NCBI GenBank assembly: GCA_021397845.1
Contig: CM038040.1
Coordinates: forward strand, 61,086,088 to 61,150,087
From: Areca catechu
Lineage: Eukaryota > Streptophyta > Magnoliopsida > Arecales > Arecaceae
Direction of reading: 5' to 3'
Length of the DNA stretch: 64,000 nt
A program made the translations under genes and the position numbers. Below, one piece after another: positions 22,654-33,814 of this stretch. The notes under the pieces were generated by a model, which ran no database searches, was not told where the DNA came from, and worked only from the letters and a program-made list of their open reading frames with translations. How positions within the stretch are numbered: the stretch's first letter is position 1; every line of letters starts with the position of its first letter.

Positions 22654-25182
22654 CTACTGGGCCGGCTCCTTCCTTGGACGGTGCCCAACTAGGACTTCCC
22701 CCTCTTCCACCTCCACTGCGGGGGCACCCTCCTCGGCGGCCATCGCTGTGGGGACTTGTTCAGCTGCTACCGCCGTCGGAGCCAACTCAGCTACCTCTGT
22801 CCGCGGTGTTGGTTCAGCCATCATCACCGTCGAGGTCGGCTCGACACGGCCCGGTGTCGTTGAGGCCACCTCTGGGAGAGACCCGACTGGAGCGGCTCCC
22901 AGCCCCACTGTAGCCGGCACCGGAGATGGATCCTTCTTGCCAGGGGCCCAGAGCGTGGCCAACCGCTCCTTAGAAAGGATCCCTCGCAGCTGGGAGTGGC
23001 AGTAGGCGAACTCCTTGGCAAAGGGGTCCATCGTCGCCTCCTTGAAGTCTTTTATGTACTCGGGAGAGGCCTTGAAATTGGCCATCGCATCGGCGACCTC
23101 CTTCCTTGCAGCCACCGCCCGGCGCGTTGCCTCGGTCGACTTCTCTCCTGCGCGCTCGGCCTAGCGAATTGCCATTGCCATCCCCTTCTCGGCTATCTCA
23201 GCAGAACGGGTGGCGGCGGCAGCCTTTTCCTCCGCCTTCATAGCCCTCTTCTCAGCGGCCACTGCCTTCTTCTCAGCGAAGACGGCCCATTCCCTTGCTG
23301 CCTTTGACTCGACCCGGAGCTCCTTCAATCGGGTCCTTTTTGCCTCGAGCTCTCCCTCGAGCTCTTTCCTAATCCCCGCGGCATCGGCGACCTCACTCGT
23401 GAGGCTCTTAACCTTCAGGTTAGCCTCCCGGGTCTCCTCGTCCTTCCGACTTGCCTCGGTCCTTAGGGACTCGAGTTTCACCTACCGCTCCTTGTCCCTC
23501 TTGACCCAATTATGGCAGAAGTCCTAGATGAGGACCAGTTCCCTACCTTGCTGCATCAAAGAAAGCACGTCGGCTATGATGCCAAAGAAGGTTAGGAGGA
23601 ATAGAGATGGGCGAGGAGAAACTTACGGCGTAGAGGATGGCGAAGGATGAGCTGATGATGTTGCTGAGGATTCTCCCACTCCCTTCCCGCCGGTCGTAGG
23701 ACTGGACTGAGAAGTCCATCATCTGCTCGGCAAGGCTTGGGTCCTTTATAAGGGAGACGTTGGGCCCTAACCTGAAAGGGACCCGGCGATAGTCCCTATC
23801 CCTCTCCTCCACCGAATCGGACCCCTCAGTGGCGGAAGATGCCTTTGACGCCGGTTGCAAGCTCGGCGCCGCTTCAGACCGTACTGTGGGTGCTAGCCTC
23901 GCGTCTCTCAGCTCCTCGTCCTTCTCGACCTCGACGATCTCTGGAGGGGGGCTGCCACCCTTGCAGCAGCAGCAGCCGACCTGGCCCGGACAACCATCTT
24001 GGGCTCAGGCGCCGGGGCCTGGTCGCGCTACCTTGGAGGCTTCGGGACGGGCTCAGCTGCCCTCTTCCACCTCCGTTCAGAAATCGGCACGTCTGGCCCG
24101 GCTTGCACCGGCCTTGCACCGTCATCTGCACAAGCCCTCTTCGGAGCGGCCTCGCCGGCCTCAGCCGCCTGTTCTCGCTCCTCGGAGAAAGAAAGCAGCT
24201 CATCCATAGAGAATTTAATGCCTGCACCAAGGGAGACATAGTCAACCCCAAGTTCAAAAAAAAAAGAAGAAAAAGAAAAAAGAAAAAGAAAGAAAGAGAT
24301 AGGAAGAAAGGGAAGGGGTGGCCAAGCCGAACACACTCGACTCCCACGTCGAGCCGACCCCGGCCTCGTGGAGATTCTGCTCTGACAGCAGGACCTCGAG
24401 CGAAGGGATCTTAGCCGATTTAAGCTGCTCATACAGTTCGAGGTTAGCTATTTCAACGGAGGAGTTTCGGTTGGGAGATCGATCTAGGTCGCTCCAAACC
24501 CAGTCGATCCCTTCAACCGAGGCAAAAAAATATCTATTCTTCCATCCCTTGATGGAAGAGGGGAGCTCAAACTTAATGCCCCGAGGGTGGGAAGAAAGAG
24601 ACCACCACCCCTCTTTGGTAGGGTGACGTTTCTGGGTGAAGAAGGCTCTGAACAGAGAGAAACGGACGACGATCCCGTGGAAGTAACACAGAATGATGAA
24701 ACAGAAAATCGTTTGATGGCATTTGGAACCAATGGCGGGAACAAGGCGATAATTGGTCAGAAAAGAGAGGAAAAAGGGATGAACAGGAAATCGAAGGCCC
24801 CCGGCGAAGGTCTCCTCATAGAAGGCAATCCGATGAGGGCCACTAGAAGTGACTCGCTCCCCCGAACGAGGAACAGAAAGATGGATGGACTTGGGGATGT
24901 CGTAATCACCCGGATGGTCGCGAGCTCCTCGGTAGTGATCACCAAAGCAATCCCCCTGGGACCTGTTGACCGAGGAGGTTCGGGAGCAAGAGCAGGAAGA
25001 AGAGGCAAGCGAGGTGGGGGAGCGGACCCGGGTTCCCTAATGGCTACGGGACCATAGGTAGGCCTCCTACTAAACTCATGGCACGTCGCTTCCCTTTCCT
25101 CATCGGAGGAAGGAGTTTTCAACGAGGAAGACCCAGCCTCGGCTTGGCAAGAAGGACAAAAGTTTGGGCTGAAGCGGTCCAT
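22654..25182 (-). pseudogene. Antisense additional ORF (aORF) of element B, three exons, disrupted
   Basis: Proposed exons are 25182-24337, 24221-23627 and 23550-22654. The start is MDRFSPNFCPSCQAEAG. Intron 2 has GTAAGT and CAG, the same place and phase as in element A. The intron 1 donor reads GTGTGT, a weaker site than GTGAGT in A and C. Exon 1 carries the PF04195-like block, exon 2 the acidic Pro/Ala region with EREQAAEAGEAAPKRA and FRLGPNVSLIKDPSLAEQMM, and exon 3 the coiled coil and YIKDFKEATMDPFAKEF. A stop near 23161 and frame changes in exon 1 disrupt it. The antisense position and domain order match elements A and C. Confidence 0.75.
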
Positions 25183-25659
25183 AGAAGAAGAAGAAAAAGA
25201 CGAAGGGAGATCTAAGATGACCCCTAGTCGACAAGGAGGGAGAAGAAGAGGGAACTGACCTGCTAAGAGTCCAGGAAGACAAAAACGGTCGGAGAAGAAG
25301 GGAGAACCTCTGTACAACGTCGGGCGCAAAAGATTTGAAAGAAGGTAAGTCATGAAAAATTTACCTTTCTTTTCGAAGCAACCTACGCCCGATCGTACCG
25401 TTATGGCTCCCCTACCGAGAGATGCTCGCCACGTGTCACCGATCGACGGGGCCAGCACCTCAATTTGATTGTGGCTGCTCTGAATTTCGTGCTTGCAGTA
25501 ACTGCTCGGACGTGGCCACGTGGCACCCCCGTACTAGCTCGAAGGATCGTCGCGCGAAGCACCACTGGTATCGATCATTATTGCACCAGATCTTTTGCCT
25601 TTCCACGTCAGCACCATAATTACTCCCTTCACCCCGAGCTCCGCATGCCAATAGGCCTC
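25183..25659. other. Spacer upstream of aORF, before the polypurine tract (element B)
   Basis: No gene is seen. It is homologous to 7284-7769. Short GCCACGTGTC and GGCCACGTGGC words near 25430 and 25512 contain the ACGT core of plant bZIP-type binding sites. That is suggestive only of promoter activity for the divergent aORF. Confidence 0.4.
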
Positions 25660-25675
25660 GGGAGTGGGGGGCAAA
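25660..25675 (+). other. Polypurine tract of element B
   Basis: GGGAGTGGGGGGCAAA abuts the 3' LTR and would prime plus-strand synthesis. Confidence 0.88.
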
Positions 25676-26890
25676 TGATGTGGCTGGATCGCTGACATGG
25701 GGTGGGTAGATTGACGTGGAGTCCTTATCAGATGCCATGCTGGATTTTCAACATGGGCCCCTTCACCGGGCTGAGCTCCCCTAGAACAGCGGAGTCGCCT
25801 GTCGAAGTCGAGCTCCGTCCTCCGCCAGTCGGTCCCCGCCAGGGCGGATGCCTAGGTCGGAGCCAAGCATAAGTCCCCCGCCAAGGTGGGCCCCTTAGGA
25901 TCGGGCCCCTTGATCAGGAGTCGAGCCCAAGTCTCCTCCACCATGTGGAGCCCCTCCGAGGTCAAGTCCCCCGTCAGGTCAAGCTCGCCCGAAGCCAAGT
26001 TCAGCTGGTCCGGAGTCGAGCTCAGCCCTTCTCCACCTAGCTGAGCCACCTCGAGGCCAAGCCCCTCGGAGTTGGGCCCCACCTCTCTAGCTCAGTCCCC
26101 AGCTCGGGCAGAGGCACCAACCGCCAAGGAAGCGGCACCTCCCCTCTAAGGACGATGGCGGGCCTCTCGAGGGCCGTGCGACAGCGCCTGCCATGCCGCA
26201 ATTAATACCCACAGCCGTCACTCACACCAGAAGGGAAGGAAAACCCCTGATTAAGGCACCTTGCTCTCCACCAACCTGTCGTACCACCAGGAGAAGGACC
26301 CAGCCAGAGGGCATGAGTCTCGAGGGCGGCGACCTGTTGATAGAGGTCCTGCCAGCCTTCCTGAAATGGAGCAAACAGAGGGAATGTCAGAGCGCATGAA
26401 AGCTTCCCCAGCCATCTGTCAGAAAAGGCATCCCATCTACGGCACGATACCTCATCGTGCACATCTGATGACACGGGGGAATCCCGAGGCAAGCTAGAGT
26501 AAAAACCCAGCCAGGGTAAGCCAAAAGTAAGTAAGCAAAGCAAAAAGAAGAAGGGAGACCACTGGGATGGGCGACAGAAAAAAAGGGAGAAAGGCCACAC
26601 AGGAGGACTCTTCCACCTCGGCCATCACCTCTCCCAGCCCGCTCTCACTTCCATTCACACCATACTCACTTCTCCTAGCATGGAGCTCATCTCGAGAGGC
26701 TCGACTAGGAGGATCTGTTTTCCTGGATCGTCACTGCTTGACCATCGGAGTGCCCCTGCCAGAATCCCCAGCCCGGGTCACTGACGCTGTTTCTTGCAGG
26801 TCCCGAGGCACATGAGGCATCCCGAAGAGGCAGACGGGCGATCATCGATGCCACCAGCAGCTATGGGCCACAACGATCCTGGTAGAAATA
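25676..26890 (+). repeat. 3' LTR of element B
   Basis: A 1215-bp LTR starting TGATGTGGCTGG and ending GTAGAAATA. The outer end reads ATA where the 5' LTR reads ACA. The GTTTG target duplication follows at once. Confidence 0.93.
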
Positions 26891-26895
26891 GTTTG

Positions 26896-27114
26896 GATCG
26901 TAATAGTATTAGTAAGTTTGAATCGGGTCTGGTTGGGTTTAAATTTAGTAAACCTAGGCTCGATTTGGAAAATTGAATGGGTTCAATTTTAGGATTCAAT
27001 TTAAACTTATGGATCTTTAAAAATGAATTAGATCAGATTCAAATGAGTTAGATCATGTTCAAATGAGTTATATTAAGTCAGGTCCTAGATCAACATGACC
27101 CATTTACAGCTTTA
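26896..27114. mobile_element. MITE copy 2, right part
   Basis: This continues the MITE interrupted at 14272 and ends near ATGACCCATTTACAGCTTTA, the counterpart of the copy 1 end TGTACAGCTTA. Joined, the two parts give an element of about 630 bp, close to copy 1. Confidence 0.72.
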
Positions 27115-27897
27115 TCTCTAACTAAAATTTATGTTAAACAATATGACCCTTTGTAGATGGAGCTGGGCCTCCCCTTTGCAGATGGGTTGCGGGATCTGGT
27201 GATGGCTAAGCATGGAGCCCTGAACCTGAAGCGGGCCTGTAGCTTGCCAAAATCTCAGCCAAAGTTTTCATGCTCTTCCTCCTAAAGCCCGTCAATGTCC
27301 AAAGGCTCTTCCCCAATTACTGTGGCTATTGTTGACCAGGTTAGTGATCCTAATCCTTGTATGCCTAGAAGCTCTGCTGGCAGCTCTATCAAAAGGGATC
27401 CACCCTCTACGGCAAAGGATTCTACTTAGTCTAATGGGAATCACCTTCCGCTCTGGTTTCTGGGGTTCCTGTGGTTGAGAAGCTTTCTGGTGCTGGCACG
27501 GGTGCGGGCTATCTTGCTATAGAGGTGGCTGGGTGGAAGGGTACAACTGGGATAGTTCGGTGGGTGTGGTTAGGGAATAGAGGATCATTGCTGTTGGGGG
27601 TACTGAGTCTTCTTGCTCCTCTACACAGAGAGCAAACCATTATAATGGGAAGTTGGAAACAAAAGGGGAACAAAAATCTATTGTGCGGTCTATGGTGATG
27701 GTGGATCACAGTTCTCCCGGCTTAGCTCAGGGGAAACGGGTGGAGGGGTCCTACGGTGATAATGCAGGACATGAAGCTATTACCGAATAGGTGAAGACAG
27801 TGCTGTTTGCCAATAAGGATTCTGTATGGCCAGTGAATGTGAGTGATGTTAGTCCTGGTGAGGCGGTTGTTCACATGGATGAATAGATCTAGTTTGT

Positions 27898-28420
27898 TGT
27901 TTTAATAAAAACCTTAGTATGGAATGTGCGAGGGGCGGGGAAACCTTCCTTCCACTCTATTTTTCAAAGATTAGGTAAGTTGTATCATCCTGATTTGTGC
28001 ATTCTTCTTGAAACCAGACTTGGAGGAGCCAGCTTGGATCATGTCAGACGGCGCCTTCTTTCCAAGTGGGGCTTTTATGCTATTGAATTGCAGGGTTTAT
28101 CAAGAAAAATTATTGTTGTTTGGAACCAAAAAGTAGTCAGGGTTGATGTGTTTCACTATTGTACACAGCATGTAGCCATTGTTATCTCTGAGTTCAACGG
28201 CCCAAACTGGCTCCTTTCGGGGGTTTATGCTAGCACTGATTACAGAGACCGTAGGATTCTTTGGAAAGAGGTCTCTATCTTAGTGGGTCAGGGAATTCCT
28301 ACTGTGGTGGCAGGGGACTTCAATTGTATTAATCAATCAGAGGACAAGAGAGGTGGGAGACCCTATGTAGAAGACATTGGCTCAAGGGACTTCGGTAACT
28401 TCATCCATTCTAATGGATGA
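27898..28420 (+). pseudogene. LINE endonuclease domain
   Basis: This is an APE-like (EEP superfamily) endonuclease that nicks target DNA. The frame reads TLVWNVRGAGKPS at the N-terminus, LCILLETRLGG with the catalytic Glu, SGVYAST, and VVAGDFNCINQSEDKRGG with the GDFN box. It stops at HSNG, before the C-terminal SDH motif, so the domain is truncated. Translation probably began a few codons upstream, but no convincing ATG is visible. Confidence 0.85.
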
Positions 28421-28529
28421 AGTGGACCTGGGGTTTGCGGGTCCTGGTTTCACCAGGTGTAATAATCGTTCAAAAAGGGCTAGGGTATAGGAGAGAATAG
28501 ATAAATTCTTTGCTACTTCATGCTATAGC

Positions 28530-28882
28530 TGATGTTCGTGTGTCGTCTTCCTCCCTCCCCAGGGTCACGTTGGCAGATCTTTATCCCTGAGTCCACACAG
28601 AGCCCAACAGGAGCTTGGATATTGGCTGGATTTGGAGATTGGAGATTCATCCGAGAGTCAGTTTGTTCATTTGGAGGGTCACGTGGAGACGGCTTCCCAC
28701 TAGAGCCCTCCTTATTTCGAGAGGTATTCAGGTTCCCTCTGTGTGCCCTGTGTGGTGCTGATATGGACACCTTGGAGCATGTGTTATTCCTTTGCCCCAA
28801 AGCTGCTCTGATTTGGAGACTGGTCGGTCTGGACAACCTCTTTACATCTTCAACAGATTGTGTGCTATCTTTTCTGGACTAG
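28530..28882 (+). pseudogene. LINE zf-RVT domain remnant
   Basis: This matches the zinc-binding region at the C-terminus of plant LINE reverse transcriptases. CALCGADMDTLEHVLFLCPK gives the C-x2-C ... H-x4-C spacing. It is joined almost directly to the end of the endonuclease, so the whole RT domain was deleted. Upstream words such as PEPSLFREVF show local frame shifts. Confidence 0.8.
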
Positions 28883-29094
28883 CTTTGACTGACTACAGAT
28901 CACCATTCTCGTATTCTCCGTGCTTAGGTGGCTTATTACACTTGGCTCACCAAGAATGAACTGGTATTCAACTCCAAAACTAGTTCGCTTAGATTTATTG
29001 TGGAGAGAGCCTGTCTTCAAGCTTCCGAGTACCTCATGTCGACGGTGATGACCTTCGAGACCTGGGGCTTCAGCTCGATCCCTCGAGCGCCTAG

Positions 29095-29483
29095 TTAGGC
29101 TTTCATCAGTTGGGAGCCCCCTCCTCCTAGGTTTGCAACCGTCAGCTTCGATGGGAGTGTCAGGGGCACCCCGGGTTGTGCAGCTTTTATCATTCGTGCC
29201 CTGGTCTTCACCTCTTGGCGGCTAGGGGATGCCACATGGTCAAGCCTATTGTCCCTGCTGCGGAGCTTCAAGATGCTTAGGCGGGCGTGTGCTATGCTAG
29301 GAGATGCCTTCATCTGGATCATCTGATCATTGAGGGAGACTTGGCTACTATTACTATGAGGATCCAGGAGGCTCGGCGTTCGGTACCGACTCACCCTCTA
29401 CTTAGGGATATTGCATTCCTGTTGCATGGTTGCTTCACTTGTTTGGTGAGGCTTGTTTATCGGGAGGCTAACTCGGCTGCGGA
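29095..29483 (+). pseudogene. LINE RNase H-like domain (5' part; 3' part at 32748-32870)
   Basis: An RVT_3-type RNase H is seen in short frame-shifted pieces: ATVSFDGSVRGTPGCAAF, then LDHLIIEGDLATITMRIQ, then VYREANSAAD. The hAT element interrupts it within codons for VASYVA. After the insertion the frame resumes at SYVANHSGDILWTDL and ends at YRYVR. The codon before the insertion reads TAG where TGG is usual. Confidence 0.8.
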
Positions 29484-29491
29484 CTAGGTAG

Positions 29492-32400
29492 CAGGGGCGG
29501 CTCAACACACATAGAGGCCTAAAGCTAAATGCTAAAATGAATCATTTTTAATTAAAATTTATGTAATTTTTTATTAAAATTTTATTTTTCTAGCTCTTTG
29601 AGATGCAAAATTTTTAATTAAACTTTTATAATCAAGTTCTTCTAACATTTCTTTTTCAATTGATAACATAGCCAATCCATTTAATCTTTCTTGAGACATT
29701 GTTGATCTTAAATAATTTTTTATTAATTTTAATTTTGAAAAACTTCTTTCTGCCGAAGCAATACTTATTGGAATTGTTAACATTATTCTAAAAGCAATAT
29801 AAGCATTTGGAAAAGAATCAAGTCTTTTTATATGATTAAGTATATCGATTGAACTATTATCTTCCATTTGTACAATTTCTTTTAAAATTTTTAGCTCTGA
29901 AAATAAATCTAAACCATCAATATCAGAGTAATTATTATATTTTAAGGAATATTCAAGATTAAGGCAATATTCTTTCAAACTATTATTATCTAATGACTTC
30001 AACTTTCTACTGCTAAATAGAAAACCAAAAATATTTTCATATATCTTAAATTGTTCAAATCTACTTTGGAGTGAAAAAATTGCTTGATGTACTATATATA
30101 AGAAATAATCAATTCTAAATGATTCTTCAAGAGATCTTATTATTTCATTATCAACATTCTCATCAAATTGCTTTCTTCTATGAATAATACGTTTATCATG
30201 AAATTTAGGTTCTATATCCATTTGAGATGCAATTTCTTTAGAAGAAATCATAGCAGATGTAAATCCATTTTCTCTATATTTTTTTAAAAAAGAAAGAAGA
30301 CCTTTTAATTATTCTATAGCAATATCAATACACATATCTTTCGATTGTAAATTTTTGCTAACTGAGTTAATAGCAAATAATATATCATACCAAATAGTCA
30401 TGCCCAATAAAAATTCAAAATTTTCAAGCTCATATGTTGCTAAGCAATTAGCTTCACTTTTAGTTTTAGGATCTTCACTAACTTCTGCTAATTTTAATAA
30501 AGCATCTCTTATTTGTGGAGCTTGAAATCTTATTGCTTTAATACTTTCAATACGGCTTTCCCAACGTGTTTGTGATAATGATTTAAGAGTTAGGCCAGGT
30601 ATATTATCTTGTAAAATTTTCCATCGTTTAGTAGAAGAAGAAAATAGTGAATATATACGTTGTACCACTCCAAAAAATGATATAGCTTTAGTACAAGAAT
30701 TAGCCATGTCACAAAGTACTAAATTTAGATTGTGACAACCACATGGTGTATAAAAAGATCTAGGATTTATATCTAAAAGTCTTTTTTGCACTTCTTGTTG
30801 CTTGCCCTTCATATTAGATCCGTTATCATATCCTTGCCCTCTTAAATTATTAATATCAAGTCCAATATTTTTTATTTCATTCACAATGGTATCAAAAAGA
30901 CCTTTTCCAGTTGTATTATCTACTTTTAAGAATTCAACAAAATACTCTATAACTTTAATTGGACTTGATGAAATATCCACACATCATAATATAAAAGACA
31001 TTTGCTCTTGATGACTTACATCTGGAGTACAATCAAGTATTATTGAAAAATATTTTACCTCTATAATTTTTTTAATAATTTTATTTCTAATTTCACTTGC
31101 TAACAAATTTATCAATTCATTTTGTATATTATGTCCAAGGTAATGAGTATGAATTTTATTATCTTTAATACGTCGAACATGTTCTTGCATCACCGGATCA
31201 AATTCTGCAATCATTTCAATTAAACTTAAAAAATTTCCACTATTTTTTTGATAAATTTTTTCATTTTTTCCACGAAAAGCCAAATTATTTTTACCAAGAG
31301 TTTTTACTACAGCAAGAATTCTTGTTAATACTTTTTTCCAATGTTCTTCATCTCTTTTTATTTGTTCTTGAATACTTTTATCAATTGTTTTATTTTTCAA
31401 TAATCTCAGTTCTAAATCAATCCATGAACTCATATTAATAATATGCTCATTACTCATCTCATGACTTTTAAGTTTAGCACTAAGGTTTCTCCAATCTCTA
31501 ATACCTACATTAGCTAGTTTACTTGTACTAAAAGCTGAATTAAATAATTTGCAACAAAAATAAAATACTTTATCCAAGTCTTTTGAATAAACTAGCCATC
31601 TTCTTTCATGCTTCTCTCCATTTGCCAACTTTTGAATATAATATATAGTAGAAAAATGTCTTGAGAATTCATCTTTAGGAAACTCTATATCATTAATTCT
31701 AATTGGACCTTTTTCTACTAATAAATCTCTCAAATTTGTATCAATATTTATCCATTGACTTGGATCATAAATATTTTTAGGAATACAATCATTTAAATCA
31801 ACAGTTTGGTTCTCTTCATTATGATTTTGAGTATCAATTTGAATCACTTCATTAACTTCTTCTTGTTCTAGTATTTCATTATCATCTAATTCTAAAAGAT
31901 TATTAACTTGTTTATTTAAGGAACATTCACCAATATTTTCTGATGTATTATTTTTATTGCTTGTAAAAAATTTATCAAGAGCCCCTTTTTGAGATAGAGT
32001 TAAACTTTCAATTTTTTTTTTTTTTGAAGTTTAGAATAACCAGATTCATATTTTCGAGTTGACATATTTAAATTCTTATTATAAAGTACCAAAAAAATTA
32101 GATATTATAATTATCTTATATTTTTTAAATGGCTAATACAAGATCAACAATCAAAATTTCTAACTCAATGAATTAACTATTATATAAAATAGAGATAATA
32201 TAATAATATAATATAAATTTTAAATTAAAAATAAAAAGTTTGCAAAGTTTAGAATAATAGTACCTGATTATTGAATGCTTATTGTAAATCAGATGAATAA
32301 TCAAGCAAGCCTTATGTAGGAGTGCGGAGAATGTGAGTTGAGAGCCTTGAAAGTACTACTAAGGAAAAAAGTTAAGAGAATGAGAAAAGAAGAATTAAGA

Positions 32401-32739
32401 AGTAGATATTATAAATTGAAAACAACTTGGTTTTATAGAAAAAAAAAGTATCCGTTTGTACTTCATAAAATCAATTTACCATTTGTTAATTGGAAATGAG
32501 AGAAAACAACTTCGTAGTTGAGAAAGAGAATTTGAAAATGATATAAATGTTGTTTGCTAATATCTAAGGTGCCTTAAATATGAATACAAATACCTATCAT
32601 AAATGCTATAAATATTTTTTTTTACTAATGGTGCCTATTAAATGCTATAAATACTTTTTTGCTAATGGTGCCTATTAAATGCTATGTAATGGGGGCCTAA
32701 AGCAAGGGCTTTAGTGGCTTTACCCTATAGCCGGCACTG
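29492..32739 (-). mobile_element. hAT-superfamily DNA transposon, nearly intact
   Basis: A 3248-bp element with terminal inverted repeats CAGGGGCGGCT (left) and CAGTGCCGGCT (right end, read inward). A perfect 8-bp target duplication CTAGGTAG lies at 29484-29491 and 32740-32747. It encodes a TTF-type zinc-finger hAT transposase on the minus strand. The AT-rich composition contrasts sharply with the surrounding LINE. With only two in-frame stops and one slippage frameshift in about 830 codons, it is younger than the LINE it entered. Confidence 0.93.
29574..32065 (-). pseudogene. hAT transposase (TTF zinc-finger type), two stops and one frameshift
   Basis: The probable start at 32065 reads MSTRKYESGYSKLQKKKK and runs into 14 adenines, one short of keeping frame, after which SQKGALDKFF follows in the next frame. 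From 31847 the frame is open except for TGA at 30984-30986 (after QMSFIL) and TAA at 30309-30311. In order it carries a TTF/BED-like zinc region (FCCKLFNSAFS), the catalytic core (IILDCTPDVSH with one Asp, GQGYDNGSNMKG with another), a QTRWESRIESI block, and the hAT dimerisation motif (SIASAERSFSKLKLIKNYLR) near the C-terminus. It would cut and paste the element by its inverted repeats. Confidence 0.9.
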
Positions 32740-33048
32740 CTAGGTAGCTTCCTATGTGGCGAACCATTCTGGTGATATTTTGTGGACTGACCTAGAAAAT
32801 ATCCCGGGTTCCTTATGGAATATTGTTCTTTCTGATTTTTTTGGACGTGCTCATTATAGATATGTTCGGTGAACGCTCCATTTGATCAAAAAAAAAAAAA
32901 AAAAAAAAAACAAGATGACCCGGGCTTGATCCACACAGATTCGAAGTTGAAAAGTGAAAAGCTCCTCGCCAAAGGCCCAAAGCCCAAATACAAAAATCGT
33001 TAAACCAAACCAAAGAACATCCGATCTTTATAGCCCTTTTCCCTGCAC

Positions 33049-33087
33049 ATGGCCGGTTGTTTCTTTCTCTTTCTCTCTGTAATCTAA
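33049..33087 (+). promoter_or_regulatory. Possible upstream ORF in the PPR gene leader
   Basis: An ATG at 33049 opens 12 codons (MAGCFFLFLSVI) ending in TAA at 33085-33087, eleven bases before the main start. If the transcript begins upstream of it, it could lower translation of the main frame. The transcription start is not known. Confidence 0.35.
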
Positions 33088-33097
33088 GAAATAAAAA

Positions 33098-33814
33098 ATG
33101 AGAACAGCGCTGGCGCCGTACCTGTTCCTCCGATACCCTTTCTCCAAACCATTCCCCTTTTACCTCTCCACCGCTTCCTCTCCTCCCCCTCCGAAGCCTT
33201 CGGCTTCCCTCACCGAGGAGGAGCTCACCGAGGTCCACCGGCTCGTCCCCCGCCTATGTGACGCCGGCCGACACGCCGACGCCGTCCGCCTCCTCGACGC
33301 CTGCCTTCTCGCGGGCCCTCCCCTCGCCGGCCTCCCCATTCCCGCCCTCGTCAACTGCCTTGCCTCCCATCCCGACCTCACCCCCGCCATGGCCCTCCTC
33401 ACCGCCCTCAAGCACCACCCCCGCCGCCCCTCCCCCCTCCTCTTCTGCTCCCCTCTCCTCTCCGCCTTCTTCGAGAAGCGCCGCCCCAAGGAGGCCGCCA
33501 AGGTTTTCGCTTGGCTCTGCCGGCCCGACTCCCCCTGCCGGCCGGATCCCGAGGTCTACCGGATTGCGATCGGAGGGTTTTGTAGACTCGGGAGGATAGT
33601 GGAGGCTCTGCGGGCGGTGAAGGAGATGGTGGGGGATGGGTTCTCGCCGGGGGCCGATTTGACGGAGGCGTTGTATCGGGGAATGCTGCGGGAGGCTCGG
33701 ATCGACGAGGCCCGGGAGCTGGATGCTGCTTTGAAGAGCATTGCGGAGGAGGGAAGTGGATTTGGTGGCGCCGTGGAGGTGCTCAATCGGTTGCTTAGGG
33801 AGTGGGAAGAATGA
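33098..33814 (+). CDS. PPR-like protein, probably organellar, 238 aa
   Basis: An intact single-exon frame. The N-terminus (about residues 1-27: MRTALAPYLFLRYPFSKPF, then Ser/Thr-rich) is basic, lacks acidic residues and looks like a mitochondrial or plastid transit peptide. The rest is helical. Helix pairs around residues 40-70 and 100-140 are weak PPR-like units, and clearer PPR pattern appears from about 150 (PDPEVYRIAIGGFCRLGRI, then ALRAVKEMVGDGF) and 185-220. It ends LLREWEE. PPR proteins bind organellar RNA; a target cannot be inferred. GC content is very high in the first 450 bp and falls later, typical of monocot genes. The start at 33098 follows AATAAAAA. It is short for the family. 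Confidence 0.75.
   Translation: MRTALAPYLFLRYPFSKPFPFYLSTASSPPPPKPSASLTEEELTEVHRLVPRLCDAGRHADAVRLLDACLLAGPPLAGLPIPALVNCLASHPDLTPAMALLTALKHHPRRPSPLLFCSPLLSAFFEKRRPKEAAKVFAWLCRPDSPCRPDPEVYRIAIGGFCRLGRIVEALRAVKEMVGDGFSPGADLTEALYRGMLREARIDEARELDAALKSIAEEGSGFGGAVEVLNRLLREWEE

Larger units (their letters stand above)
14273..26890 (+). mobile_element. Ty3/gypsy Tat-type LTR retrotransposon, element B (complete structure)
   Basis: The element is 12.6 kb. It has LTRs 14273-15499 and 25676-26890, a primer binding site, gag, protease, RT, two RNase H domains, integrase, a tandem-repeat spacer, an antisense spliced ORF and a polypurine tract. Target duplications GTTTG lie at 14268-14272 and 26891-26895. 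It is inserted in a MITE. Most pol stops look like single transitions (CAG to TAG, TGG to TAG or TGA, CAA to TAA), with a few one-base deletions in integrase. It is structurally complete but cannot code for its own proteins. Confidence 0.95.
27130..32910 (+). mobile_element. L1-type LINE, internally deleted and carrying a hAT insertion
   Basis: The coding order is a poorly preserved ORF1-like region (about 27150-27890), an endonuclease, a zf-RVT domain and an RNase H-like domain. The element ends in a long A-run at about 32886-32909. Reverse transcriptase is missing between 28420 and 28540. A 3248-bp hAT element sits at 29492-32739. The 5' boundary and target duplications are not clear to me. 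Confidence 0.82.

Noticed and set aside
32813..33238. Minus-strand frame overlapping the start of the PPR-like gene
   Set aside because: Antisense shadow of a GC-rich exon and the LINE tail.
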